Of a stretch of 47,843 nt of DNA, positions 18,501-26,794 are shown piece after piece. The stretch lies in NCBI GenBank assembly GCA_964460905.1, contig CAYWRM010000032.1, positions 1 through 47,843 on the forward strand, read 5' to 3'. This stretch comes from GCA-002708315 sp964460905 (GTDB taxonomy: Bacteria; Bacteroidota; Bacteroidia; Bacteroidales; F082). The translations under genes were made by a program, and so were the position numbers. Each line of letters opens with the position of its first letter. Position 1 is the stretch's first letter. The notes below the pieces were generated by a model. It did not search any database. It worked only from the letters and a program-made list of their open reading frames with translations, and had not been told where the DNA came from.

Positions 18501-19246
18501 CCGGTTCCGGTTATTTCAGTTATTGAAGATCCATCATAGCTGTATAATTTTCCTGATTGATTACCTGGAACATTTGCAACCATTAAAACAGGATAACCTG
18601 TCGGATCGCTAGATACTGCTAACCAATTTATGTTTGTATTGCTGGAAACTGTATCTAGTTTTAAAAGAATATTATGAGAACCATAAGTGCTTGTATCATT
18701 TATCCTTGTTAAAGCATTGGTTAAGCCAATATATAACCACGAATCTGAAATAGCAATTGCAGAAGGATTAGTATTATCATTAAACGATGGGTCTTGCTGA
18801 TGTAATAAATAACCATCATAAGCTGTTCTAAAAGTACTACTATCACCATTGTTAAAACTTACAACCGAGCTGGAAAGTGTACCCCCTTGTTCTGCTGTTA
18901 TTAAAGCAACCCAACCTGTCCAGTTAGAAACCACAGTTCGACCACCACCTCCCCAGCCACGTGTTTTTGTGTCTGTTATAAATTCAAGTGAATCCTTATG
19001 AAAAGGTTGAATCCATGTAGCACAAGTATCATCACTATAAAATAAACTTGCCGGTGTTTCAACTGATGAAAATATCCTATTTGTTTGATATGCCCAGCTA
19101 AAATCTTGGCTTGCCCCTCCATATAGTCCTAGATTGATCACTTCGCCGCTACTTTGGGCAACTATTGTTGATGTGGAAGAAATTAATAATACAATAAGTA
19201 TTATGTTTAACTTCGTTTTTAGTTTACTGTAGATATTAGACCTCAT
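15503..19246 (-). CDS. Large secreted BNR/Asp-box beta-propeller protein with T9SS sorting domain
   Basis: A 1247-residue protein from the ATG at 19246. The ATG at 19348 lies upstream of the predicted promoter and signal peptide and is rejected. A signal peptide ends at TIVAQ (near residue 31). Residues about 35-730 contain repeated Asp-box type motifs (SYDGGSAWTDI, SYDGGATWSKT, SYDFGGTWSF), indicating sialidase/VPS10-like propellers. From about 740 comes a NWTDDSKWSNGVP beta domain and a KVERYI...WHYITPP module often found in T9SS cargo. The C-terminus is a type A sorting domain (IKVFDLLGR...GTYIAMI...KKLIIK). Such proteins bind or process surface glycans, but no catalytic centre could be identified. 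First gene of an operon. Confidence 0.83.
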   Translation of the reverse strand: MRSNIYSKLKTKLNIILIVLLISSTSTIVAQSSGEVINLGLYGGASQDFSWAYQTNRIFSSVETPASLFYSDDTCATWIQPFHKDSLEFITDTKTRGWGGGGRTVVSNWTGWVALITAEQGGTLSSSVVSFNNGDSSTFRTAYDGYLLHQQDPSFNDNTNPSAIAISDSWLYIGLTNALTRINDTSTYGSHNILLKLDTVSSNTNINWLAVSSDPTGYPVLMVANVPGNQSGKLYSYDGSSITEITGTGIMPTHGFERIFIHPADTSLDTLIVSTVNETTNLRKLYSSYDGGSAWTDITPGGFETQWALQNADYNPDWVSLMPISNGLRLSYPGVEKSDNLGDSWSSHMLPDNATATHPVDTSYVIGSKNKGPKLSTDGAMGTFNTVDNEGHAAVSITKIARRDADIYYVATKAGLGYTVAYHDPAVTGIDQWIAPYGDFPIDGVGTDSGVTGVAVDPDDELHVVVGATNGFYITTTGPTGFVHVMPAGWDSGTPYDYSITDVKFITSDTIVAVSGTGSNRLPVPTAEYGNIWISYDGGATWSKTAPSDIDGSGNTVDYEQGNATVVGFGTSDTIIYVASGYWDNSDPKAGGQLWKSYDFGGTWSFINYGPTGLNGGTTLMPIYDIDVHPNPDSNEVLYIASGENLDYAFCKTIDGGTTYEYLNVSGHGAFSSVLVKKTDPFIVNVAARRNLFRYNSLLNSTTTVFTGLPGEFVPDLETGSVLLGTTTGLYKLVEDPGSVTTIWNGDGNWTDDSKWSNGVPYDIANTIIESGTINIDYFGKSNDISVKSGAAITINSDKSLIINGDFTLESDENGYASFIDNGSFSVSGEVKVERYITDDQWHYITPPVSNAQANVFTGLWLEYWNEHNNTWAPITSTTEDLLAGKGYKTWASSGSTGSVILEFPGILNTGNYNPEITLSGDPDAVGWNLIGNSFPSAIDWGTENNPVSGFIRTNVDNTIYYWTGIQYATYNPSGDGVGTNGGRQYIASMQGFFIHANASSPVLTIPQESRTHNLQEFRETKSGVQSLSLTVYSSDYSDELVVNINENATNAFDKQFDAYKLYGIDIAPQLYSSTETEILSVNNLPFVDQSVNVPIGFIPGSTETHTIKASGVENFDETVIVSLEDIKESITINLRADSVYTYFASPGDDPNRFILHIDANTVDIEQFDRPNEILIYLSDRNIVVENTQGNILTGEIKVFDLLGRLQFVEDLGRSTKQTFEPFLRSGTYIAMICNKTEIQTKKLIIK

Positions 19247-19311
19247 AATAATTGATGTATTAATTTTTATAAATTTGTATATTTCTAATACGGTTTTATA
19301 TTTTGATGAAG

Positions 19312-19342
19312 CAAATCTATTACCGAATAGTAGGTATAACAA
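19312..19342 (-). promoter_or_regulatory. Bacteroidota-type promoter TTG-N20-TAGATTTG
   Basis: Read on the minus strand, TTG (19342-19340) is followed by exactly 20 bases and TAGATTTG (19319-19312), the -33/-7 arrangement of the Bacteroidota primary sigma factor. It predicts a transcript start near 19305 and a leader of about 60 bases for the BNR/T9SS operon. Confidence 0.65.
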
Positions 19343-19398
19343 GTACAAATGAGGAAACGGCAGACAAGAATTATTAAACGGTATTTTTAGATCATTTT

Positions 19399-21402
19399 AT
19401 GGAGAAAATTTATACAAACACCATGTTCATCCAAACCAAACAATTCAAATACTTTAAAGTATTAATATTATGCCTGTTAGTCTTTAAAACAATAACTACA
19501 GTAGCTCAACAATCATATATTGATAGCTTAACTATAGTTGTTCAAGAAGCATTGGAAAATCCCAAGCCAAATAAGTCAGACATAAAAGCAGCAATAATAT
19601 TAGTTGATTACTATTCTAAGGTTTCATTCGATACTGCTAAATATTACGGTTTCGCTGCGTACGACTTATCAAAAATTGTCAGAAACGATACCGGCATAGC
19701 TGTTTCACTTAACTCAATAGGAATGCTGTATCAAATTTGCGGATATTTCGATAGTGCTTTTCCATACCTTGACTCCTCAAGAGCAATGTTTTTATCGATG
19801 GGTGATAGTACAGGATTAATATTTGTCAGGAATAATATGGCTGTTGCTATGATGAGAAAGGGTGACTATCCCAAAGCTTTAAAATATTATCAGGAAAACC
19901 TTACAATTGCCAAAAGCAGAAATGAATTAGAGAACATGATTTTATCGTATAATAATATCGGCATTACTTATTTTGACTGGAAAAAATATAAACATGCTTT
20001 GGAGAACTATCATCTTGCACTTGATGTGCTTGAAGAACTTGGAGAAGAAGATCGTACCGGGCCTGTTTACAATAATATTGGAGAAGCATATTTTGATATG
20101 GGTGAATTAGATACAGCTCTTATTTATTTCAACAAAGCTCTTACAATAAATCTTAAGTATGGAAAAAAACGCTCAATATTAATATCAATGTCGAATATTG
20201 GTAACATATATCTTGCAAACAAAGATTACCAAAATGCACTTAATACATACAAAGAAGCTTTAAGTATCAGTAAAAGTATCCCTGACAAAGTGCATACTGC
20301 TATAATAAATATAAAACTTGGAAAAGCATATAATTCAATTGGAGAATATAAAAAAGCAAATTCATTTCTGTTAAGGGGGCTAAACATGTCCAAGGAAGAT
20401 GATATGTTTAATTCAGTTTTGGATGCTTATAAAGGTTTAATTGATTATGCCAGAGGTATTAAAGACGCTCAAAAAGTATATGATTACAGTAATCTGTATA
20501 TCAGCCTTAAGGACAGTTTGTTCAGCGAAAACAGCCTCAACAAAATAAGTGAATTAGAAACAAAATTTAAAACTGTTGAAAAGGAAAAAGAAATTGTTGT
20601 TCTTAAGTCAGATCAGCAGATGAAAGAAATAGAGATACGATTGCAGAAGAATTTAAAGTACAGTCTTGTGATTTTATTGCTCATTCTTATACTTACATCA
20701 TTACTACTATTTAATCGCTATAAGCTGAAAAAGGAAAAAGAAAAATCTGAAATCGAGAAAGCAAGAATTCAAATTGAACAGCGACTACTTCACTCTCAAA
20801 TGAATCCTCACTTTATTTTCAATTCATTGAACTCAATAAACAGTTTTATTAGTGAAAACAACCCTAAGGAAGCACAAACTTATTTATCTAAATTCGCAAA
20901 GTTGATGCGTCTCATCCTTGAAAATTCAAGAAAAGCCACTGTTGTATTACATGATGAAATTCAAGCATTACAGATTAACCTTGAGCTTGAACAACTGCGA
21001 TTCGATGGTAGGTTTGACTTTGATATAAATATTGATCCTAATATTGACCCGGAGAATATTTATATTCCACCCTTGCTAATTCAACCATTTATCGAAAATG
21101 CAATAAAGCACGGAATAAAAGGAAAAAAAGGAAAAGGATTAATTAACCTGTCGATAATTAATGATGACAACATACTTAAATGTATTGTTGAAGATAATGG
21201 TGTGGGACGTGATTTAACAATGAAAAATAAAAAAGACAGAGCGCATGTTTCATTAGGCACACAAGTAACTATGGAAAGATTAGAGATACTCCAACAGGAG
21301 AAAAACTCTAAAGCAGGAGTTCAGATTATAGATTTAATGGATGAAAGCGGAATAGGCATAGGTACTAAAATCATTCTTAATATTCCATTTGAAGAAGATT
21401 GA
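19399..21402 (+). CDS. TPR-containing LytS-type sensor histidine kinase
   Basis: A 667-residue membrane kinase. A signal peptide or signal anchor (ends near TVAQ, residue 37) leads into periplasmic TPR repeats at about 70-390. A coiled segment and one transmembrane helix (about 420-438) follow, then a cytoplasmic His_kinase/LytS domain with the phospho-acceptor His471 in QMNPHFIFNSLNSI, an N-box in IQPFIENAIKHG and the G-box in EDNGVGRD. The start could also be the ATG at 19423. A LytTR response regulator begins 99 bases downstream, so the two form a two-component pair. It is divergent from the T9SS cargo operon, which is a possible target; that link is inference from position only. Confidence 0.9.
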   Translation: MEKIYTNTMFIQTKQFKYFKVLILCLLVFKTITTVAQQSYIDSLTIVVQEALENPKPNKSDIKAAIILVDYYSKVSFDTAKYYGFAAYDLSKIVRNDTGIAVSLNSIGMLYQICGYFDSAFPYLDSSRAMFLSMGDSTGLIFVRNNMAVAMMRKGDYPKALKYYQENLTIAKSRNELENMILSYNNIGITYFDWKKYKHALENYHLALDVLEELGEEDRTGPVYNNIGEAYFDMGELDTALIYFNKALTINLKYGKKRSILISMSNIGNIYLANKDYQNALNTYKEALSISKSIPDKVHTAIINIKLGKAYNSIGEYKKANSFLLRGLNMSKEDDMFNSVLDAYKGLIDYARGIKDAQKVYDYSNLYISLKDSLFSENSLNKISELETKFKTVEKEKEIVVLKSDQQMKEIEIRLQKNLKYSLVILLLILILTSLLLFNRYKLKKEKEKSEIEKARIQIEQRLLHSQMNPHFIFNSLNSINSFISENNPKEAQTYLSKFAKLMRLILENSRKATVVLHDEIQALQINLELEQLRFDGRFDFDINIDPNIDPENIYIPPLLIQPFIENAIKHGIKGKKGKGLINLSIINDDNILKCIVEDNGVGRDLTMKNKKDRAHVSLGTQVTMERLEILQQEKNSKAGVQIIDLMDESGIGIGTKIILNIPFEED

Positions 21403-21501
21403 AAATTAAGTAGATTAATGATATAATAGCTGTTTGAAGTATTTCATTCATTAGACCTACTAATAATCTAAGTGTTTCATTTAATAGTATATTTGCTGAC
21501 A

Positions 21502-22239
21502 ATGAGAGCAGTAATAATTGATGATGAGAAACGAGCCAGAACGTATTTAAGAGGTATTCTGGAAGATCACTTTAAAGAAATTAGTATTGTAGGTGAAGCT
21601 GATGGTGTAAGTACAGGTAAAGAACTTATTGAAATCAATAATCCGGATTTATTATTTTTGGATGTACAGATGCAAGATGGCACCGGCTTCGACCTATTAT
21701 CTATGATTAACAGATCAAAGTTTAATGTAATATTTGTTTCGGCTTATGACAGGTTTGCTATTACAGCCATTAAATTTAGTGCAGTGGATTATCTTTTAAA
21801 ACCTGTTGAAGCAGATGATTTGAGCCTTGCTATTGAGAAAATTAAAAATAGCAAATCAACTGATGAGGTTCAACAAAAATTAGACCTTCTTCTAAACAAC
21901 ATAAACAAAATTGATAAGATTGCATTACCTTCACTTAACGGTATTGAGTTCGTTAAACTCGAAAATATTGTTAGATGCGAATCTGACAATAATTATACAA
22001 ATTTCTATTTAACATCAGGTAATAAAATAATTGTTTCAAAAACTTTAAAGGAGTACGAAGATATGCTTAATAACAAAGGATTCTTTAGAACCCATAAATC
22101 TCACATTATTAATTTAGCATACATAAAAAAATATATTAAAGGAGAGGGTGGAATAGCGATAATGGAGGACGGTTCTGAAGTAGCAGTCTCACGACGGCGC
22201 AAAGAAGAATTTATGGAAGTACTTGCAAATTTTATTTAA
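21502..22239 (+). CDS. LytTR-family response regulator
   Basis: A 245-residue protein from the ATG at 21502 (MRAVIIDDEKRART). The upstream ATG at 21472 adds ten residues foreign to the receiver fold. The receiver domain has the acidic pair Asp7/Asp8, phospho-acceptor Asp54 (LFLDVQMQDG) and Lys in DYLLKPVEADD. A C-terminal LytTR DNA-binding domain starts near residue 140 (VRCESDNNYTNFYL, then FFRTHKSHIINL and the closing VSRRRKEEF). It follows its partner LytS-type kinase. Direct-repeat LytTR binding sites could not be identified with confidence. Confidence 0.92.
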   Translation: MRAVIIDDEKRARTYLRGILEDHFKEISIVGEADGVSTGKELIEINNPDLLFLDVQMQDGTGFDLLSMINRSKFNVIFVSAYDRFAITAIKFSAVDYLLKPVEADDLSLAIEKIKNSKSTDEVQQKLDLLLNNINKIDKIALPSLNGIEFVKLENIVRCESDNNYTNFYLTSGNKIIVSKTLKEYEDMLNNKGFFRTHKSHIINLAYIKKYIKGEGGIAIMEDGSEVAVSRRRKEEFMEVLANFI

Positions 22240-22317
22240 TTAGGATTAGAGCAAATGTTCATTTTATAAATTTCCAGATTTTTTCACTGAATAACTGATA
22301 AGTTACATTGTTTTTTA

Positions 22318-22325
22318 TATTTTTG
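22318..22325 (+). promoter_or_regulatory. -7 element (TATTTTTG) of the tRNA-Met gene
   Basis: TATTTTTG matches TAnnTTTG and ends 14 bases before the tRNA. The sequence just after it (GCACCCTCAAAA) is almost repeated after the secDF promoter. The expected -33 TTG is CTG here. Confidence 0.5.
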
Positions 22326-22339
22326 CACCCTCAAAATTT

Positions 22340-22413
22340 GGCGAGGTAGCTCAGTTGGTTAGAGCGTCGGATTCATAACCCGGAGGTCCCGAGTTCAATT
22401 CTCGGTCTCGCTA
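22340..22413 (+). tRNA. tRNA-Met (anticodon CAT)
   Basis: A full cloverleaf of 74 bases. The acceptor arm GGCGAGG pairs with TCTCGCT (two G-U pairs). The D arm is GCTCAGTTGGTTAGAGC, the anticodon loop TTCATAA carries CAT, and the T arm is CCGAG-TTCAATT-CTCGG. The discriminator A is at 22413 and the 3' CCA is not encoded, so it must be added by the CCA-adding enzyme (gene at 28858). The last pair of the anticodon stem is A-C. It could be elongator Met or the CAU-reading Ile tRNA (AUA decoder). The lack of a run of G-C pairs in the anticodon stem argues against initiator. Confidence 0.93.
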
Positions 22414-22423
22414 CTTAAAAATC

Positions 22424-22456
22424 AGACAGTTGCAATAGAATGTAACTGTCTTTTTT
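22424..22456 (+). terminator. Rho-independent terminator after tRNA-Met
   Basis: AGACAGTT and AACTGTCT form a perfect 8-bp stem (extendable through a G-U pair by CA/TG) with a short loop, followed by a run of T. It ends the tRNA transcript 11 bases after the tRNA. Confidence 0.8.
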
Positions 22457-22737
22457 ATCCCCTTAAAGCATACCTAAAACAAATCGAGATCTTGAACAAA
22501 CCTCTTTCAGGATTTAAAGTCTCTGAATCTTTCTTCAATGCCTATACCATCAAAGGAAAAAAGAAAATCAACATTACCAATTATGCAGATTTTTTCTTCA
22601 TTGTATTGTCTGCGTAGTAGATTAATTATTGGCTTTGATGCACACCTTAATAAAATTATTGCTCCTATTCCTATTTTTGTCTTCTCTGCTTTGATGGGTT
22701 TGAGAACCTTTACGCAGTACTTCATAAAAAATGGGTT

Positions 22738-22768
22738 AAAAAAAAGACCTCCCAATGCGAGAGGTTTA
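22738..22768 (-). terminator. Rho-independent terminator, minus strand
   Basis: Read on the minus strand, ACCTC-N9-GAGGT forms a short stem followed by a run of eight T. There is no recognised minus-strand gene upstream of it, so it may end an unannotated small RNA or a lost gene. Confidence 0.55.
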
Positions 22769-22789
22769 GGGTTTCTCTTCACTTTCGAT

Positions 22790-22822
22790 TGCTAAAAAGT
22801 GGCAAGAATGTTCTTTTTAGCA
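22790..22822. repeat. Perfect 9-bp inverted repeat
   Basis: TGCTAAAAA (22790-22798) and TTTTTAGCA (22814-22822) are exact inverted repeats separated by 15 bases. It could be a bidirectional terminator or the ends of a small lost element. Confidence 0.5.
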
Positions 22823-23518
22823 CAGAGTGTCGATATGCCGAAATGTTTTTCTCAATTTTCATAATTGCTCTTAAACAAGCCAGTTGGTTTCATCAATTAT
22901 AGGTTAAAATAAAACCACAAAATTCTGCCTTCACTATGAAAAATTCAAGGAATGCTTCAGCATATATATCTTTGATTTTTTTGGAGAATTTAAAAGTCAA
23001 ATAGTGAATTATAAATTACAATAAGTACTCATAATTGAATTAGGAGAAAATTATAGATAAAACCTACACTAAAAAATAATTCCAGAGATATAAAAATAAT
23101 TGGTAAATTTGAATACGATTTAGACTATCTATTAGGTGAAAAAAGTTCTTTGATATTTTGAACAAAAAAACGATAGAATTTTAACCAATGACGAATAAGG
23201 CTATATTACAAATGCAAAATAGTAGCTTAAGTTACTGTGCAATAAATACATATAAATTTATAGCATTGAGGTGATCTATAAATTGAGACATTACTGAAAC
23301 AAAAAGGAGCAATGGCCATTATGAATTTATGGGGGTTGAAGTGACCTATAAAAGCTACTAAAAAAATAGAAGTGAGTAGAACATAAAATTAAACATTTAC
23401 TATCTACAAGAATTCCTATATCCTGATTCTTGCATACTGCATTTTAGCTCAATCCAATTTTTATCATTTTTTCGTTCCATTTATCCATAGTTTTTTAACT
23501 TTGAAGAAAAATAACCTA

Positions 23519-23872
23519 ATGGATAATTTTTGTCTCGACTGTGGAACTCCTTTGATGGGAAGAGTGGATAAAAAGTTTTGTAACGACCAGTGTAGAAACA
23601 ACTATCACAATAATGAAAACAGAGAAGATTCGGCTCTGATTAGAAATTTAAACACAATTCTCAGGAAAAACCGAAATATTTTAAAGAGTCTAAATCCTGT
23701 GGGAAAGGCAAAAGTTAAAAAACAGGAACTGGTTACAGCAGGCTTTAATTTCAAATATTTCACCAATTTATATAGCACAAAGGACAAGCGAATATATTAT
23801 TTTGTGTATGAGCACGGGTATACTGACATAGGAAATGACTATTTCGCTTTAGTGATAAATAAAGAAATCTAG
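23519..23872 (+). CDS. Small zinc-ribbon protein of unknown function
   Basis: 117 residues from the ATG at 23519. An in-frame TTG at 23501 would overlap a -7-like TAACTTTG (23496-23503) and is rejected. The N-terminus has a Zn-ribbon: CLDCG, then 11 residues, then KFCNDQCRNNYH, like the DUF2116-type ribbons. The remainder is a basic alpha/beta region (NLNTILRKNRNILKSLNPVGK and RIYYFVYEHGY). Conserved small proteins of this kind occur widely in Bacteroidota, and a nucleic-acid-binding role is possible but not shown. It stands alone between decayed DNA and the acetylation genes. Confidence 0.75.
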   Translation: MDNFCLDCGTPLMGRVDKKFCNDQCRNNYHNNENREDSALIRNLNTILRKNRNILKSLNPVGKAKVKKQELVTAGFNFKYFTNLYSTKDKRIYYFVYEHGYTDIGNDYFALVINKEI

Positions 23873-23995
23873 AAAAGTTTTCTCCCACTCCTTTTTTGAT
23901 ACATTAATACGTCAAGATAATTTCAAACGCAATCTAACCTGAGTATACTTTGTTTGAGTAAAAATGTTGATATTTGCCGCAAATTTGCAAATTGA

Positions 23996-25420
23996 ATGGT
24001 TTTTAGCACAAGTTATTTCCTGACAATATTCTTACCCATCTTTCTGATAATCTATTATGTGGTTGGTAGAAAGTTTAAAAACTGGGTAATTCTACTTGCT
24101 AGTATTCTTTTTTATGCATGGGGTGCTCCTAAATTTGTTTTCATACTAATTGGCTCAACAATTATTACATTCTATCTTGTTAGAATGATGCACAAAACCG
24201 ATGTATTGAATCGCAAACGTGTCTTTCTCATACTTTCTATTGTTTTAAACCTTGGTTTGTTGGTGTATTTTAAATATGCCAACTTTTTCATAGAAAATGT
24301 TAATGCTTTTTTAAATGTATTCGGTGTTAGTGCAATTGGATGGATAAATGTGATGCTTCCAATTGGCATATCATTTTACACTTTTCAAACACTTACTTAT
24401 TCAATTGATGTTTACCGTAAAGTCCACGAGCCTCTCAACAAAGTAAATGATTACTTGCTCTATATAATGTCGTTTCCACAAATGATAGCTGGTCCTATTG
24501 TTCGCTTTAACACAATTGCTGATCAGATAGTTTATAGAGATGAAACCGTTGATGATAAACTAACAGGTTTTATTAGATTCTCAATTGGGTTGGCAAAAAA
24601 AGTCCTCATTGCAAATGTAATGGGGGAGCAAGCCGACTTGATAATGAACAGCAATATAGCTGGCATTGATTCAGTTACAGCTTGGGCTGGGATATTAGCC
24701 TATACTTTTCAGATATATTTTGATTTTTCAGGTTATTCTGATATGGCAATAGGCCTTGGCAAAATGATGGGGTTTAAGTTTCCTGAAAACTTTAACAATC
24801 CTTATGTTTCGCAAAGTATTACTGAATTCTGGAGACGTTGGCACATTACCTTGGGAGCTTTTATGCGTGATTATCTATACATCCCACTGGGTGGAAGTAG
24901 GGTGAGCACGAAACGAAGATTATACTTCAATCTTTGGTTTGTATTTTTAGTTTCCGGACTATGGCATGGAGCATCATGGAGTTTTGTTATTTGGGGAGCA
25001 TATCATGGATTCTTTTTAGTTACTGAGCGACTTTTCCTTCTGAAGTTTTACAAACTAATAGGGAAAATACCCAGTATAATCATTACTTTTCTGATTGTAA
25101 TTGTTGGTTGGGTATTTTTTAGGATTGAACAATGGGATATTGCAATTACCTATTTATCGAAGATGTTCATCTGGCAGAATAACGCATCTGAGCTCCAAAC
25201 AATTCCTTCATTTATTTTATTCTTTGTATTGGCATTTATTTTTTCATTCTCAACATTGTTTAAATCTGGTTTAAAAATTAATAATTTTTTGTTTATCAAA
25301 GAAAATTATAGCAATTTGGCGTATTACAGTTTAGTTACACTTGGACTTATTTTATTTGCCTTGTCACTAACCTCTATTACTTCAACAGGGTTTAACCCAT
25401 TTATTTATTTTAGGTTTTAA
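23996..25420 (+). CDS. MBOAT family O-acyltransferase (AlgI-like)
   Basis: An integral membrane acyltransferase of 474 residues with about ten hydrophobic segments, starting MVFSTSYFLTIFLPIF as AlgI/DltB-group proteins do. Conserved blocks include MLPIGISFYTFQTLTYSIDVYR, FPQMIAGPIVR, YFDFSGYSDMAIG, FWRRWHITL, YIPLGGSR and GLWHGASW with the catalytic-type His324. It should move acyl (probably acetyl) groups across the inner membrane for O-acetylation of an exported polysaccharide. The next gene starts one base later and encodes the AlgJ/AlgX-like partner, so the two form a transfer pair. No polysaccharide synthase is nearby. Confidence 0.93.
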   Translation: MVFSTSYFLTIFLPIFLIIYYVVGRKFKNWVILLASILFYAWGAPKFVFILIGSTIITFYLVRMMHKTDVLNRKRVFLILSIVLNLGLLVYFKYANFFIENVNAFLNVFGVSAIGWINVMLPIGISFYTFQTLTYSIDVYRKVHEPLNKVNDYLLYIMSFPQMIAGPIVRFNTIADQIVYRDETVDDKLTGFIRFSIGLAKKVLIANVMGEQADLIMNSNIAGIDSVTAWAGILAYTFQIYFDFSGYSDMAIGLGKMMGFKFPENFNNPYVSQSITEFWRRWHITLGAFMRDYLYIPLGGSRVSTKRRLYFNLWFVFLVSGLWHGASWSFVIWGAYHGFFLVTERLFLLKFYKLIGKIPSIIITFLIVIVGWVFFRIEQWDIAITYLSKMFIWQNNASELQTIPSFILFFVLAFIFSFSTLFKSGLKINNFLFIKENYSNLAYYSLVTLGLILFALSLTSITSTGFNPFIYFRF

Positions 25421-25421
25421 G

Positions 25422-26759
25422 ATGACAAATAAGAATAACATACTTGTTAAGAAGTCAATCTTTTTTTTACTTGTAATTCTGCTATCCATACCAATGGCTC
25501 AGCAGATTATTAAGTTTGCTTATGTTAAGCCATTAAAAGGAGCTGTTAAAAAAGTTGAGAAGCCAGCTCTAACTTTGGAAAGCTGGTTAAGTGGCGATTA
25601 CCAGATGAAAGAGGAGGATTATATAAATAACAATTTTGGGTTTCGTACTTCATTTGTCAGGCTGCATAATCAACTCGACTATTGGCTGTTTGGTAAAATA
25701 AATGCCAAAAGTGTTCTTATTGGGAAAGAAGGGTATTTGTACGAGCTAAGTTATATTTATGAATATTTAGGACGAAATTTTCTTGGGAAAGATGTAATTG
25801 ATAAGAAGGTAGCATCCATTAAAAGTGTTAGTGATTCTCTTTCTGTAAGAGGCATTGATCTTGTTGTACTTTTTGCTGCCGGAAAGGCTAGTTATTATCC
25901 TGAATTCTTCCCAGACAGCTTACAATCCAAGTCAAAAACAATTTCTAATTTTGATTATTTCACACATGCTGTCGACTCAGCTGAAATTTTAAATATTGAT
26001 TTTAACACTTGGTTTGTAGAAATTAAAGATACAGTGAGTTACCCTCTTTTCACAAAAGGGGGAATACACTGGAATAAGTATGGAGAATACCTGGTTATTG
26101 ATTCGTTAATTGGTTATGTTGAAAATTTAAGAGGAGTTAAATTGCCACACTTTAAAGTTGATGAATTTATCATATCATCAACCCCCAGATATAGAGATAA
26201 CGATATTGGTGAAGGGATGAACCTAATATTTCCACATTCAACTACATTAATGGCATATCCTGAAATAAGTATAGATAAAACTCAGCCCTGGGATACAATT
26301 AATGCTATGGTTGTTGCCGATAGCTATTATTGGGAGATGTATAACGAAGGGTTATCAAAGGATATCTTTAACAATGGTCAGTTTTGGTATTACAATAGGA
26401 AAATATATTCTCAGGAACCTGATTGGGCTACACTTCCAGTAAATGAAACAGATATCCGAAGTGAAGTTGAAAAAAATGACATAGTGTTTATACTTCAAAC
26501 CGAAGCCACATTATATAGGTTTGGTTTTGGGTTTGTAGAAAAAGAATTCGAACTATACGCACAAAAGGACTACAAGCCAGTTAATGAATCGGCTGAAAAA
26601 AAGCAACTTAAAGCCCTTATCAGAAATATTAAAGCAAATAAAAACTGGTATGCTAAAGTTATTGAAAAAGCAAAGAAAAAAGGCATTTCTACTGAAGAAA
26701 TGCTATTACTCGATGCCAGATATATAATTAAGCAGAAAAAGAATAATAATTCTGAATAA
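25422..26759 (+). CDS. AlgJ/AlgX-like SGNH-hydrolase-type O-acetyltransferase partner
   Basis: A protein of 445 residues with an N-terminal membrane anchor (about 10-28) and a periplasmic ALGX/SGNH-like domain. Features are NFGFRTSFVRLHNQ and GKEGYLYE early on, GGIHWNKYGEY with His216, and VVADSYYW with Ser301, consistent with the Ser and His of this acetyl-transfer family. A basic C-terminal tail is probably helical. It begins one base after the MBOAT stop codon and is certainly co-translated. The acceptor polysaccharide is unknown. Confidence 0.87.
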   Translation: MTNKNNILVKKSIFFLLVILLSIPMAQQIIKFAYVKPLKGAVKKVEKPALTLESWLSGDYQMKEEDYINNNFGFRTSFVRLHNQLDYWLFGKINAKSVLIGKEGYLYELSYIYEYLGRNFLGKDVIDKKVASIKSVSDSLSVRGIDLVVLFAAGKASYYPEFFPDSLQSKSKTISNFDYFTHAVDSAEILNIDFNTWFVEIKDTVSYPLFTKGGIHWNKYGEYLVIDSLIGYVENLRGVKLPHFKVDEFIISSTPRYRDNDIGEGMNLIFPHSTTLMAYPEISIDKTQPWDTINAMVVADSYYWEMYNEGLSKDIFNNGQFWYYNRKIYSQEPDWATLPVNETDIRSEVEKNDIVFILQTEATLYRFGFGFVEKEFELYAQKDYKPVNESAEKKQLKALIRNIKANKNWYAKVIEKAKKKGISTEEMLLLDARYIIKQKKNNNSE

Positions 26760-26794
26760 GCAAATAACCTAATAAAATATTAAACACTTATTTA

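Larger units (their letters stand above)
22457..23495. other. Gene-poor, apparently decayed region
   Basis: About 1 kb between the tRNA and the zinc-ribbon gene. Two overlapping frames (91 codons on minus at 22507-22782, 85 codons on plus at 22538-22795) have no recognisable family, and a third plus frame around 22465-22610 reads coding-like (AYTIKGKKKINITNYADFFF) before stops, with no clear start. Stops are frequent in every frame after 22800. A minus-strand terminator and a 9-bp inverted repeat are described separately. Position next to a tRNA fits remains of an integrated element, but no integrase or attachment repeat was found. Confidence 0.5.

Noticed and set aside
19247..19348. Upstream start for the BNR/T9SS protein at 19348
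   Set aside because: It lies upstream of the predicted transcript start (near 19305), and the signal peptide begins at the ATG at 19246.
22507..22795. Overlapping 91-codon (minus) and 85-codon (plus) frames after the tRNA
   Set aside because: They are antisense to each other, have no recognisable motif, and the minus one starts right inside the minus-strand terminator region. Coding is not supported.
22340..23518. Integrated element with attachment repeats at tRNA-Met
   Set aside because: No integrase gene and no second copy of the tRNA 3' end could be found downstream, so only the decayed region is reported.
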